Shown: positions 45,161-54,528 of the stretch, piece after piece
Numbering within the stretch: position 1 is the first letter of the stretch
How the letters are laid out: every line of letters starts with the position of its first letter
NCBI RefSeq assembly: GCF_014284155.1
Contig: NZ_JACOFZ010000013.1
Location: 1 to 59,682 of the forward strand
DNA from: Affinundibacterium nitidum
GTDB taxonomy: Bacteria > Pseudomonadota > Gammaproteobacteria > Burkholderiales > Burkholderiaceae_D
Reading direction: 5' to 3'
Length of the DNA stretch: 59,682 nt
Made by a program: the position numbers and the translations under genes
The notes under the pieces: model-generated
Told to the model about the DNA's origin: nothing
Database searches by the model: none
What the model saw: only the letters and a program-made list of their open reading frames with translations

Positions 45161-48100
45161 TTACTTCGCTCCCTTTGTGCATCGTTGAATATAGGGGAAA
45201 GAATCAGTAATCATGTAGTAGTAAATGCCCTTCGGAAATTCAGGTGTGACACCGAATCGACCGTTACACTCATCAAGATCTCCTAATCCAGACACATACT
45301 CATAATCAGGCGTGAAGGTACCCATAGGGAAAATGTTTGTCGATGGGCGCCCTGCATCTGGTGTTGACTTCTTACGATAACTTGAGGCCAAGACCTTGAT
45401 TCCCGAATTACTATCGTTACTGTTGATGTACCCATATCTCGCATAGATAGGGAAACCATCCACCGCGAAACCCACCAGACTCATCGCCGTGCCTTTATTA
45501 AGTTTATTCAAAATGCCTTCTGGCATGCCGTGATAATGATATTGTCCGTTGGGCTGCACGTGCGCATTGCTTTCATCCGTACCAAACACGAACGCACCGC
45601 CTATTGCTTCCAAAATCCAAGGCCCACTTCCCCCCACCATCACGCAACCACCATTGTTTGCGGTAGAAGTTGCGGTCGATGAACAAGAACCAGCCGTCGC
45701 AGGATCGAACTTCACACTATTGTTGGCATAACCTATGATCGTCGTTGGCGTTTTGGTCGCAAGGACGGGCGCTATCGGCATTGTGACGTTAATGTTTTGC
45801 GCGGACATCGGTGTCGCAAAATTACCGGTAGTGACCGCATGATCTGGAATGTCATTACCCGACAATATTCGCTTGCTGTCGCTACAGCTCCAGTTATAGA
45901 TACTGTTGGCATTAACCCTAGTACTACTATTGAAACCAGAATAGCTGAGATTACAGCCAACACCTTGCGTAGAACTAGTGCCACTCACCACACTAACTGG
46001 AGCAATCGTGTAACTAAACGCCACGCTACCATTCGTTTTACCTACGCCCTCATCGGCTGGCAAATAAGTCCGTACGTAGTCTACTTTCACACCAGAGGTA
46101 GACACATTGACTCGGGTGTAACCTGAATTCGGAAATTTATCGCCGGACAAGAATGACGATGAAAATTCAGAAAAGTTGTAGTTAGGGTTCGCTGGCTCTG
46201 ACAAAGTTTGGTAAGTCACTCCATCTAACTGTTGACGTACCCACACATGATCATGTCCTTGGAAGAAGGCGGTCACTTTATTCGCCACCATCAATTGGTG
46301 AATCGGTAAGGACCAAGTAGGTCTTTTCTGCGCAAATTCGTTCACACCGTTTTTATTGTATCCACCCCACTCTGCTAAGTTGGCAACTTCTACCCCACCT
46401 CGGTTAGCACCCATCACGTGGTGAGCGAACACAAACTTGTATTTTGCTTTGCTTTGTTCCAAGGTCGCCTTCAACCACTGGTATTGCGCGTCGCCATGCG
46501 TTACTGCCCAAATATCAGTGTTAAGTGGAGTATTACCAAAAATGGTGGCGAGTGGCACGGTTGATGGCAAGTAGGGATCAATGGCGACAAAGAGAGCATC
46601 GCCCCAAGTCCAAGAATAGTAATTTCGTGGCTGTCCAATGAACGGTAAAAATTGAGTATTCCCACTATAAAAATTATTAGGTGCAGGTTGCGTGTAGTAC
46701 ATATTGCGTGCATTTTGCGCCCATACTGCGACATTGTTTTCGGTGCCATTCAATAAGTAGCCAGCAGATTGCTCATGATTGCCGTTGACCAAAAACACCG
46801 GCGAGGAACGTCCAATGAGACCTAAATACGGACGTTGCAAGGTATAACGTTCAACGACCTGAGCCTTAGTTACGGTTGCAGGATCTAAAGTGTCGACACT
46901 AAAATCATCGCCAAGGGTGATATGAAAATCAGCTTGGTCAGCAGCCGCTGTTTGCAAAGTGCGTGTGTACAAGCTACTGCTAAATTCGCTTGGTCTTTCA
47001 GGATGCGAGTCGCCCTGAATCGTAAAGCTAAAACTGGACCCAATTGAGCGCGCCGTGTGGAAGCGACTTTCTGAGGTCGTTCCAATTTCAACGTTGCTAC
47101 TATTGAGTAGATGCAGTCGATAAAAATAAGCACTGTCTGCGGCCAAGCCTTCTAAATTGATTTCGGTTGGCACGCCAGCTAACAAGTTACGAATCGATGT
47201 TTTCTTTTCGTAGGTGCCGCTGATTCGCCCGTAAGAAACGATGACATTCCAATTTTCAGTCGGAGAGAGAACGTTAGCGATGACCGCTTCGTTAGTCGGA
47301 GCTCCTAGCACGACATTGCCTTTAAATTCGACCAAACTGGAAAACGCTGTCGGTGTCCCAATCGCAGGTACAGAAGCCGTCCCTAAAATAGTGCCACTGC
47401 GGCTATTCAGCGTACACGCATAGGCCACACCATTGACCAGACCTGTGACACGGATGAGGCTACTACTACCGCTCGCACTGACTGTCTTTCCTGCAGCTGA
47501 GCAATTGATGACATAAACACTTCCACTATTGTTCGCCGCTAAAGACGCATCAAACAAGACCGACAATACGCCGTCACCTTTACCGAGTGCGATTATCTTA
47601 GGTATATCGGTACGACTTGGCAACAAAGAAAAGTCATCTTGTCCTAAGCCAACCAAGGATAAGGCTTTACTCGTATCGTCTTTAGTAATTGCTGCGATCA
47701 CGGCCATAGATTTACTAATATTATCGCTATCGTTCAGATAACTTATTCCCTGCTCGACGGACAAATATCGCCCAATATTGACCTTGTTATTGAGTAGCGT
47801 AGTAACCCATCCGTATTCAGGATCTTTGGCAAAAGTACGCGCAGACACCAGCATCGCGTTGATGACAGAGGCTTTTGTAAAACGTCCGGCGCTAACTTCA
47901 TTTGCCCAATAATTGACTTCGCTATCGGTAGGCGCAGTGGACCCTGTTCTACCCAATACGTTCTTATACACCACTCGAATAAACTCCTGCGGGTTCATCG
48001 TTTCTGAATACCCTGTCAACTGCGGATAGAGTTTCCCTGCTTCATAAAAGCTCTCTGCAATTCGCTCCAGACTCCCTCCGGCCTGCATGGTTTCCATCCA

Positions 48101-48490
48101 ATACGCCAAGCCATCAGCATCAGGGCTTCGATTAAAGAAAGCGATATAGAGTTCGATTAAGGACTGTAAATTCGCCTCGGACATCTTCTGAGCGATGTCG
48201 CCAACGCGCAAATTGATGCTCATATCGGCGAAATTCAACTTGCTCGCATCAGTCAGCGTTTGGCTTCCGGTACTTCCAACGAGATCCGTCACCGTAATTT
48301 GGTTACCCATTTTGGTGAGCGCATAGTTTGCACGCGGCGCAGGGAAATTCGCCGTATTAGTCACAGAGGCTGGCGCTGGGGCGAGCGCAATCGTTGCTGT
48401 ACTAACACTCTGTTCAGTACCACCACAAGCTGTTAACACCGGTATCGCGCACAGTAAGCAAAGTACTAGTTTGAAGTAATTCTTTTTCAT
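45161..48490 (-). CDS. Lipoprotein with DUF4214, metallophosphoesterase and YHYH domains
   Basis: An 1109-residue surface or periplasmic lipoprotein: signal peptide with lipobox LTACG. Residues about 100-260 form DUF4214 modules (LIELYIAFFNRSPDADGLAY; VYKNVLGRTG), common in S-layer-like or matrix proteins. A fibronectin-like stretch leads to a calcineurin-type phosphoesterase with metal motifs GDSH, GDDF, VNGNHEQ, FAHHVMG and QGHDHVW. The C-terminal 280 residues carry the YHYH signature (NGQYHYHGMPEG) and DGFPIYARYGY. The ATG at 48490 is chosen because the lipoprotein signal begins there. The substrate of the phosphatase is unknown. Confidence 0.85.
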   Translation of the reverse strand: MKKNYFKLVLCLLCAIPVLTACGGTEQSVSTATIALAPAPASVTNTANFPAPRANYALTKMGNQITVTDLVGSTGSQTLTDASKLNFADMSINLRVGDIAQKMSEANLQSLIELYIAFFNRSPDADGLAYWMETMQAGGSLERIAESFYEAGKLYPQLTGYSETMNPQEFIRVVYKNVLGRTGSTAPTDSEVNYWANEVSAGRFTKASVINAMLVSARTFAKDPEYGWVTTLLNNKVNIGRYLSVEQGISYLNDSDNISKSMAVIAAITKDDTSKALSLVGLGQDDFSLLPSRTDIPKIIALGKGDGVLSVLFDASLAANNSGSVYVINCSAAGKTVSASGSSSLIRVTGLVNGVAYACTLNSRSGTILGTASVPAIGTPTAFSSLVEFKGNVVLGAPTNEAVIANVLSPTENWNVIVSYGRISGTYEKKTSIRNLLAGVPTEINLEGLAADSAYFYRLHLLNSSNVEIGTTSESRFHTARSIGSSFSFTIQGDSHPERPSEFSSSLYTRTLQTAAADQADFHITLGDDFSVDTLDPATVTKAQVVERYTLQRPYLGLIGRSSPVFLVNGNHEQSAGYLLNGTENNVAVWAQNARNMYYTQPAPNNFYSGNTQFLPFIGQPRNYYSWTWGDALFVAIDPYLPSTVPLATIFGNTPLNTDIWAVTHGDAQYQWLKATLEQSKAKYKFVFAHHVMGANRGGVEVANLAEWGGYNKNGVNEFAQKRPTWSLPIHQLMVANKVTAFFQGHDHVWVRQQLDGVTYQTLSEPANPNYNFSEFSSSFLSGDKFPNSGYTRVNVSTSGVKVDYVRTYLPADEGVGKTNGSVAFSYTIAPVSVVSGTSSTQGVGCNLSYSGFNSSTRVNANSIYNWSCSDSKRILSGNDIPDHAVTTGNFATPMSAQNINVTMPIAPVLATKTPTTIIGYANNSVKFDPATAGSCSSTATSTANNGGCVMVGGSGPWILEAIGGAFVFGTDESNAHVQPNGQYHYHGMPEGILNKLNKGTAMSLVGFAVDGFPIYARYGYINSNDSNSGIKVLASSYRKKSTPDAGRPSTNIFPMGTFTPDYEYVSGLGDLDECNGRFGVTPEFPKGIYYYMITDSFPYIQRCTKGAK

Positions 48491-48712
48491 TCTTAATCCT
48501 AGCGAAAGTTTTGTAAAAGGATTCTCATCACTACACAACGATAAGAAAGGGCCTTATTGGTGAGCCAGTTTGCAAAACAAATATGAAGAAAAAATGAAGA
48601 AAATGAATACTTACAATCGCTTACATCTTCACAACAGTCATGAACGGGAATTCATATTTCCTACACATTGTTTGAGCAAAATCTACAAGGTCTACTTTTA
48701 CCGTTTCACAAT

Positions 48713-49801
48713 ATGAAGACTTTGCTAGTTCGCACCCTTTTTCTAAGCTTATTTTTTAGCCAATATGCTTTCGCACATCTGATGCCGGCACAACAAGGAA
48801 GTATCAATATCCAAGGAACATCGGCCTTCGTGGCGATAGCGCTTCCTGTATCGGCGCTCAAACAAGGCGACCAGAATGGGGATGGCAAACTATCTCCCTT
48901 GGAAGCTTCAGTCTACCAATCGGCGATAGCCCAGCAAGTCGGTGAGAGAGTTCAACTATTCGATGGGACTCAAGCGGGAACGATTGATTTCATACAAATC
49001 AATGCAGAGAGTGAAGACAAGCACAGCCAAGAGAACATTGGCAATACCAACGATGGTGCACGTTTTTTTCTGGTGCTCATCAAATTTTCGTTTACAACAG
49101 CACCGCAAGCACTCGAGATTAAGGCCAATTTTTTTGGAAAGCGAACTGGAGAACAGCAATTAACAATCAAGGCAATCCGTGATGCGGAACAAGAGATCGT
49201 TATCTTGCGCCCAGGTCACCTACAACACCGTTTTTTTCGCGAGCCACATCAAGTTCTGGTTGATTTCATCAACACGGGGCTACACCATATATTAACGGGC
49301 TGGGATCATTTGGCCTTTTTACTGAGCATCGTTGCAGTCGCCGCGACTTGGCGTCACATGCTGTTGGTAACAACTGCATTTACACTTGCTCACAGCGCGA
49401 CTTTTATACTGTCTTTAATGGACGTGATACCAACGTCGACGCAATGGTACGAGCCTGCGATTGCCGCCAGCATTGTATTCATGGCGAGCCTCAATTTGAT
49501 TAAAAAAGAGTTACCGTCAAACTTTCGTTTAATCGCAGTGTTCTTTTGTGGTCTCTTTCACGGGCTCGGATTTGCATCGAGTATCAGCGATATGGTTATC
49601 AATAGCCATCACCGCTGGTGGAGCCTAATCGGATTCAATCTCGGTATTGAGCTAGGCCAGCTACTCTTTATTGGCCTATGCATCAGCGTTTTCTGGATGT
49701 TGAAACACCTACAAAATGAGCAAGAAAAAACGCCGCTCTACTACCGCGGCGCTAATGCATTCGCCCTAGTAATCGGCGTCTATTTTCTATTCCAATTTTA
49801 A
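48713..49801 (+). CDS. HupE/UreJ_2-like membrane protein with EF-hand-like loop
   Basis: A 362-residue protein: signal peptide (to AFAHLM), an exposed N-terminal domain with a calcium-loop-like DQNGDGKLSPLE (about residues 54-65), then seven or so membrane helices with the HupE/UreJ_2 signature LHHILTGWDHLAFLL and AHSATFILSL, and GLFHGLGFAS. His and Asp in the helices could bind metal; family members are linked to nickel/cobalt uptake or to membrane processes not yet defined. No hydrogenase or urease genes are nearby. It is divergent from the phosphoesterase lipoprotein and overlaps the convergent GH109-like gene by four bases. Confidence 0.82.
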   Translation: MKTLLVRTLFLSLFFSQYAFAHLMPAQQGSINIQGTSAFVAIALPVSALKQGDQNGDGKLSPLEASVYQSAIAQQVGERVQLFDGTQAGTIDFIQINAESEDKHSQENIGNTNDGARFFLVLIKFSFTTAPQALEIKANFFGKRTGEQQLTIKAIRDAEQEIVILRPGHLQHRFFREPHQVLVDFINTGLHHILTGWDHLAFLLSIVAVAATWRHMLLVTTAFTLAHSATFILSLMDVIPTSTQWYEPAIAASIVFMASLNLIKKELPSNFRLIAVFFCGLFHGLGFASSISDMVINSHHRWWSLIGFNLGIELGQLLFIGLCISVFWMLKHLQNEQEKTPLYYRGANAFALVIGVYFLFQF

Positions 49802-51192
49802 GCAATAATTTTCAAAGGATGGGTGCGCTTCCAGTCGCCGCGCGTGAAATCGGGGAAGACTTGTGAGCTACCGTCCTCAGCTACCGACTTCTCACTCAAT
49901 GGCCCCACTGCTGACCAGAAAGCGCCTTCGTACACGTTTTGGTCGAGCGCCTCGCCATTACGTAAGCATTCGATAATGCGATATAACATCAAAAAGTCCA
50001 TGCCGCCATGGCCACCCATCTTCGTCGCCAGCTCACCTAGACGGACGTACAAAGGATGCTCATACTTTTGTGCGATCGCTTCCCAATCTTTGCCTTCTGC
50101 CCACTTGTGATAGTTGCTGGTAATGCCTTCCACCGAAATACGATTGGGGAACCCTGCTAACACGCCATTCACACCTTGTATCATATTGTGACGGGTGTAT
50201 GGGCGTGGTGTGGTTTCATCCCATTGCACCATGATGGTACGCCCGAGCTGCGTCTTGATAATCGAAGTATTGATATCGCCACCTTTGAAATCGAGCTCTT
50301 TGAATTTGGGTGAAGTCAGTTTTGTCGACTTCTGTGCATAAGCGGCACGGCCTTTGGCGGGCGATGAGAATGAAGTGATACGACCGAAGTTATCTTCACC
50401 ACGCGCTAAGTTCATGTACTGAGCGACTGGTCCCAAACCATGGGTAGGATACAAATTGCCATTGCGTTTCGCGTATTCGAAAGTACGCCAAGAGCCTGTC
50501 GAATCTCCATTTTCCATCTGAAAGCGCAATGCATGGATATAGGCAGCTTCTGCGTGCAACAAATCACCTAGCACTCCTTGGCGCACCATATTTAGGTACA
50601 ACAATTCCTCACGCCCGTAGTTAACATTTTCCATCATCATGCAATGACGACCAGTCGCCTCAGAAGTATCGACCATCTCCCACAAATCTTTGATGGTAGT
50701 TGCCATCGGCACTTCGACAAAAGCATGGGCGCCAGCTTTCATGCTGGCGATGGCCATCGGTGCATGCGTATTCCATGGCGTCGCGATAAACACGGCATCT
50801 GGTTTGGTTTCTGCCAACATCGTGCGCCAGCCGTTCTCATCGCCAAAATAAACTTTAGGTGTATGTCCAAATTTTGCGACTGCAACTTCAGATTTGCGTG
50901 CGCGTGCCTCCACCACATCAGCAATACCGACGAACTGTACCCCTTCGATCTCAGCAAGCTGGGAAGCATGGCCTGATCCTCGCGCGCCGACACCAATGAT
51001 GGCGACTTTCACTTTGTCGAGCTTAGGCGCAATGAAGTCTCCCATGTATTTACCGCCTTTAGGGCGAGTCAGAGCACCAGCACCGGCTTTGCCCTGCGCC
51101 TGTACTTGTGTTGCACCAAATGCGGCAAGACCCGCGCTCAGGCCACCGAGAGTTTTTAGGAATCCACGACGCATAGGTTTTTGGTTGGACAT
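49798..51192 (-). CDS. Tat-exported Gfo/Idh/MocA protein, GH109-like
   Basis: A 464-residue exported protein. A twin-arginine signal (MRRGFLKTLGGLSAG) is followed by a Rossmann NAD-binding motif (IIGVGARGSGHASQL) and a Gfo/Idh/MocA catalytic half (EVPMATTIKDLWEMVD; HCMMMENVNYGREELLYL; TRHNMIQGVNGVLAG). These elements resemble GH109 alpha-N-acetylgalactosaminidases, which use bound NAD in a redox-assisted cleavage. Export with folded NAD bound explains the Tat route. The ATG at 51192 is chosen since the Tat signal begins there. Other oxidoreductase activity on sugars cannot be excluded. Confidence 0.8.
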   Translation of the reverse strand: MSNQKPMRRGFLKTLGGLSAGLAAFGATQVQAQGKAGAGALTRPKGGKYMGDFIAPKLDKVKVAIIGVGARGSGHASQLAEIEGVQFVGIADVVEARARKSEVAVAKFGHTPKVYFGDENGWRTMLAETKPDAVFIATPWNTHAPMAIASMKAGAHAFVEVPMATTIKDLWEMVDTSEATGRHCMMMENVNYGREELLYLNMVRQGVLGDLLHAEAAYIHALRFQMENGDSTGSWRTFEYAKRNGNLYPTHGLGPVAQYMNLARGEDNFGRITSFSSPAKGRAAYAQKSTKLTSPKFKELDFKGGDINTSIIKTQLGRTIMVQWDETTPRPYTRHNMIQGVNGVLAGFPNRISVEGITSNYHKWAEGKDWEAIAQKYEHPLYVRLGELATKMGGHGGMDFLMLYRIIECLRNGEALDQNVYEGAFWSAVGPLSEKSVAEDGSSQVFPDFTRGDWKRTHPLKIIA

Positions 51193-51388
51193 AGTGCACT
51201 CACAAAGTAAGAATAGGTTTAAGGCATAATGAGGAACATAAAGCATTTCCCCGAAAGTGGCTAGAAATAGCACGAGGGCTGCTGCAACAATCGATCAATA
51301 AATTCTACAGAAACTTAAGCACAGAGCGCGTGATTAATATTCAAGGCGTCCTTAAGTTTTTATAAATGAAGGACGGGAGCACAACACC

Positions 51389-51799
51389 ATGATGCAAATT
51401 GAAGCTATGCAAGCCTTTCTTGACCGCGAATTCCCGCAAAGCACGGTCAAGGTCGTGTCCTTAGGGGATAAGAGCACCACTGTCAGGCAAGATATTAGCG
51501 ACGCCCATTTGCGTCCGGGCGGCACGGTATCAGGCCCGGTCTTGATGACGGTCGCCGACGTTGCCATGTATGTCGCGGTACTCAATGAAATCGGTATCGT
51601 ACCCTTAGCCGTTACCACCAATTTGAACATCAATTTTCTCCGCAAACCCTCAGCGGAATGCGCGATCATTGGCGTTTGCCATTTACTTAAAGTAGGCAAG
51701 AGTTTGGCTGTTGGTGAGGTGGGTTTGTATTCGGAAGGCAGTGAAGATGTCGTCGCGCATGTCGTCACAACCTATGCGATTCCGCCAAAGCGGGACTAA
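51389..51799 (+). CDS. PaaI-family hotdog thioesterase
   Basis: A 136-residue single-domain hotdog protein. The family core LRPGGTVSGPVLMTVADVAM carries the helix with the catalytic Asp, and TTNLNINFLRKP forms the adjoining strand. PaaI-like enzymes cleave acyl- or phenylacetyl-CoA thioesters in the cytoplasm. GGGAG precedes the ATG. No pathway partner adjoins. Confidence 0.88.
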   Translation: MMQIEAMQAFLDREFPQSTVKVVSLGDKSTTVRQDISDAHLRPGGTVSGPVLMTVADVAMYVAVLNEIGIVPLAVTTNLNINFLRKPSAECAIIGVCHLLKVGKSLAVGEVGLYSEGSEDVVAHVVTTYAIPPKRD

Positions 51800-51961
51800 T
51801 TTAACCACCCGCTCTACTTTACCTTGTTGATTAGTCTTATTTCCTAGGCTTTCTATTTTATTCATAGAAGTAATTCTTTTTGACAAGTCGACAACGACTT
51901 CGTATGCTGTGGTGAGTTTGTGTAAGTACACAACATAGTTTCAACCAACGGTGATGAAGAT

Positions 51962-52696
51962 ATGTGGAAATGGTTTGTCCCACGAGCGCTTATATTATGT
52001 GCCCTCAATGCTTGCTGGCAAGCCAGTCACGCGACGGAACCACTCAAACTCTTATACGAGACCCGCGAGCCTTTTGTCTTTAAAAATCCACAAGGAAAAG
52101 TGACTGGTGTACTCGCTGAAACAGTAGCACGCGCTTTCACTAAGGCAAACATCCGCTTTGAATGGGTTGAAACCCCTTTCAAACGACAATTAAGTGTGGT
52201 CGAACGCAACGATCAAATTAGTTGTGCCCTAGGTTTATTTAAGAATTCCGAGCGCGGTCGCTACGCGAAATTTTCTGAAGCGATCTTCCACGACCAGGAT
52301 CGTCCATCGATCATGCTAGCCCATCGCGATTTCCAATTGCCGCCTTCGCTTGATCTATTACAAGCTTTAAGCCAAAGCGGCGGACGCCTATTGAAGAAAG
52401 AAACAGCTTCCTACGGCCAGACTATTGACGATGCCATCGCTAAATCTAAAGTCCAAATCGTTACGACCACGGCAGAGTCTCGCAACATGGCCAAGATGAT
52501 TGTGGCGCGACGCGCAGACTTTATTTTCGTTTCGGTCGAAGAGGCGCAACGATTGATCAAAACCACCCCGAATGGCGAACAACTGTATATCTATACGCCA
52601 AGCGGCATGCCGCAAGTACAAGATCGTTACCTGATGTGCAGTCAACGCGTTTCGGATGAGGTACTGAAACGTTTCAATCAAGCGATTAGCTTTTAA
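51962..52696 (+). CDS. Periplasmic solute-binding-like protein (family 3), third copy
   Basis: A 244-residue exported protein (signal peptide to ASHATE) with family 3 solute-binding elements: ETREPFVFKNPQGKVTGVLA, ISCALGLFKNSERGRYAKFS and YLMCSQRVSDEVLKRFNQAI. It is the third orphan of this type in the window, again without a permease gene. It is followed after 15 bases by an exported hydrolase gene, so the two may share a transcript. Confidence 0.78.
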   Translation: MWKWFVPRALILCALNACWQASHATEPLKLLYETREPFVFKNPQGKVTGVLAETVARAFTKANIRFEWVETPFKRQLSVVERNDQISCALGLFKNSERGRYAKFSEAIFHDQDRPSIMLAHRDFQLPPSLDLLQALSQSGGRLLKKETASYGQTIDDAIAKSKVQIVTTTAESRNMAKMIVARRADFIFVSVEEAQRLIKTTPNGEQLYIYTPSGMPQVQDRYLMCSQRVSDEVLKRFNQAISF

Positions 52697-52711
52697 TTCT
52701 TACCAACGACA

Positions 52712-53500
52712 ATGATGCGCCATGTATTGATCTTTCTCATCTTCAGCATCACTTCATTCACCGCTCTCGCTAGCGAAATTACCCGACTCAATACGCGCGA
52801 TGGTGTCAGCGTGCCACTTATTTATGTCAAACACCCGAAGGCGAGAGCCAATCTGATTTTATTGCCCGGTGGTGCAGGTGGATTTGGAAAGATGCAAAAC
52901 GGCGAACCTGACGGCCGCAATTTTCTAGTGCGTTCTTACCAATACTTCCTCAACGCAGGGTTTAATGTTGTGATCATGGGGAAACCTTCTGATATCAACG
53001 ATTTAGATTATGCCGATCGCATCGCTGCACCTCACCAACAAGATATCGCTGCGGTTGTCGAGATGGTCAGCAATGACACTTCTTTACCCGTCTGGTTAAT
53101 TGGCACCAGCCGCGGAACGGTTTCAGCAACAGCAGCAGCCATCAATTTAGGTCCAAATAAATTGGCGGGTATAGTTTTAAGTTCTAGCATCGTATCAAAC
53201 CGTAAGCCCGGCGCCATTCCATTCCAAAACCTACAAGGGATAACACTTCCGGTTCTATTGGTACATCATCAAAATGACGCCTGCCAAGTATGTACACCTA
53301 GCCTTGTGCCTTCCATACTTGAACGACTGAGCAACACGAAAGACAAGCAACTCATTTGGATGCAGGGGGGACAAAATCCGCAAGGCGACGCTTGTGAAGC
53401 TTTGCATTTCCATGGCTACATCGGTATCGAAGCTGAAACAGCCAAGCAAATCACAGATTGGATTCACCAGCACGACCCATCAACAAAATCGAAAGAATAA
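52712..53500 (+). CDS. Exported alpha/beta hydrolase
   Basis: A 262-residue protein with signal peptide (MMRHVLIFLIFSITSFTALA). The oxyanion strand ANLILLPGGAGGFG, the nucleophile elbow GTSRGTVSA (Ser), an acid near HHQNDACQVCTP (Asp) and a C-terminal ALHFHGYIG (His) make a full alpha/beta-hydrolase triad. Cys residues in NDACQVCTP could form a disulfide in the periplasm. Substrate unknown; an esterase is most likely. The Rid-like gene starts one base after its stop. Confidence 0.8.
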   Translation: MMRHVLIFLIFSITSFTALASEITRLNTRDGVSVPLIYVKHPKARANLILLPGGAGGFGKMQNGEPDGRNFLVRSYQYFLNAGFNVVIMGKPSDINDLDYADRIAAPHQQDIAAVVEMVSNDTSLPVWLIGTSRGTVSATAAAINLGPNKLAGIVLSSSIVSNRKPGAIPFQNLQGITLPVLLVHHQNDACQVCTPSLVPSILERLSNTKDKQLIWMQGGQNPQGDACEALHFHGYIGIEAETAKQITDWIHQHDPSTKSKE

Positions 53501-53501
53501 A

Positions 53502-53888
53502 ATGACTCGTCAACGCATTAGTTCAGGCTCTACCTTCGAAGAAACCATAGGCTACTCGCGTGCCGTCGTCCATGAGAACTGGGTCTTCGTTTCGGGCACG
53601 ACCGGTTTTGACTACAGCAATATGACGATTTCCGACGATATCATCACGCAGACTGACCAGTGTTTACGCAATATTGCAGCAGCGTTAACACAAGCTGGAT
53701 CAAGCTTGGCGGATGTGGTTCGGGTCAACTACGTGGTGCCAAATGCAGACGAGTTTCCTTTATGCTGGCCCACCTTGCGCCAGTATTTCGGGGAGGTTCG
53801 CCCCGCGGCAATGATGATTTCGGCAGGCTTGGCGGACCCGCGCATGAAGATAGAAATTGAAGTTACCGCCATCAAGGGCTCTGCCTAG
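53502..53888 (+). CDS. Rid-family (YjgF/YER057c/UK114) protein lacking the usual arginine
   Basis: A 128-residue trimer-forming protein. The fold signature is present (FVSGTTGFDY; ITQTDQCLRNIAAALTQAG; VVRVNYVV; IEIEVTAIKG). In enamine deaminase RidA the key Arg sits in PARSxVEV; here the aligned stretch is RPAAMMISAGL, with Ala in that place. It therefore falls in a Rid subgroup unlikely to have the canonical imine/enamine deaminase activity. The ATG at 53502 directly follows the hydrolase stop. Confidence 0.88.
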   Translation: MTRQRISSGSTFEETIGYSRAVVHENWVFVSGTTGFDYSNMTISDDIITQTDQCLRNIAAALTQAGSSLADVVRVNYVVPNADEFPLCWPTLRQYFGEVRPAAMMISAGLADPRMKIEIEVTAIKGSA

Positions 53889-53974
53889 GTTTTTTGGAAT
53901 TTAGCCGACATTTAGGTGACAATCGGTTTCGGGTGTAAACTAGCGGCTTAGTTTAGAACAACAGAGCAAATGCA

Positions 53975-54457
53975 ATGAAATTTGAACACCTCGTTGAAAT
54001 CAACGACCTTGAGAACCCGATGATCGAAGTCATCACTCGCGAACAATTGTGGCGTGGCTTGGTGCTGCGCGCTGAATCTCCAAAGATGTTTGTTTCGTAT
54101 ATCGACCAATGCGCGATTACTGATCGCACTGAGGTGTCGATGACACGCGAAATCCAATACGGTAATTTGCTCGTTAAAGATCATGTCAGCATCGTTCACA
54201 ATGACCACGTTCATTACCAAGTACCGGCGCAAAACGATATCAAGGCATCTTCACTGCGCATGAGTATCGAAGAACCTGAGGCAAATCGCTTATTTGTACG
54301 TTTCTGCTACGACGACGGTCACACCGCTGAAGAAGATGAAACCAATAAAATGTACGACGATTACCGCCGAGCCGCTTATCATGAAGCAGATGTGGATACC
54401 GTGCGTATGATCCGAGAACTAGCCGAAGGCGGTTTACTCAATGCCCTGATGAATTAA
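53975..54457 (+). CDS. DUF1857 (SRPBCC-fold) protein
   Basis: A 160-residue cytoplasmic protein of the AtaL-like DUF1857 family, which has the SRPBCC/Bet v 1 cavity fold. Family elements are FEHLVEIND at the N terminus, LTREQLWRGLVLRAESPKMF-like ITREQLWRGLVLRAESPKMF, TREIQYGNLLVKDHVSI and YRRAAYHEADVDTVRMIREL. It probably binds a small hydrophobic ligand; the ligand is unknown. Isolated gene. Confidence 0.8.
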   Translation: MKFEHLVEINDLENPMIEVITREQLWRGLVLRAESPKMFVSYIDQCAITDRTEVSMTREIQYGNLLVKDHVSIVHNDHVHYQVPAQNDIKASSLRMSIEEPEANRLFVRFCYDDGHTAEEDETNKMYDDYRRAAYHEADVDTVRMIRELAEGGLLNALMN

Positions 54458-54528
54458 GCGCTGCATTCAACGAGAACCCATAAGAATGGCCGACTATCGG
54501 CTTAACCACCTAATTCCAAGAGAACTAT

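Noticed and set aside
48568-48581. GTTTGCAAAACAAA shared exactly with 56618-56631, both intergenic, as a possible common operator
   Set aside because: By my rough estimate several chance 14-base repeats are expected in a window this size; no further shared context was seen.
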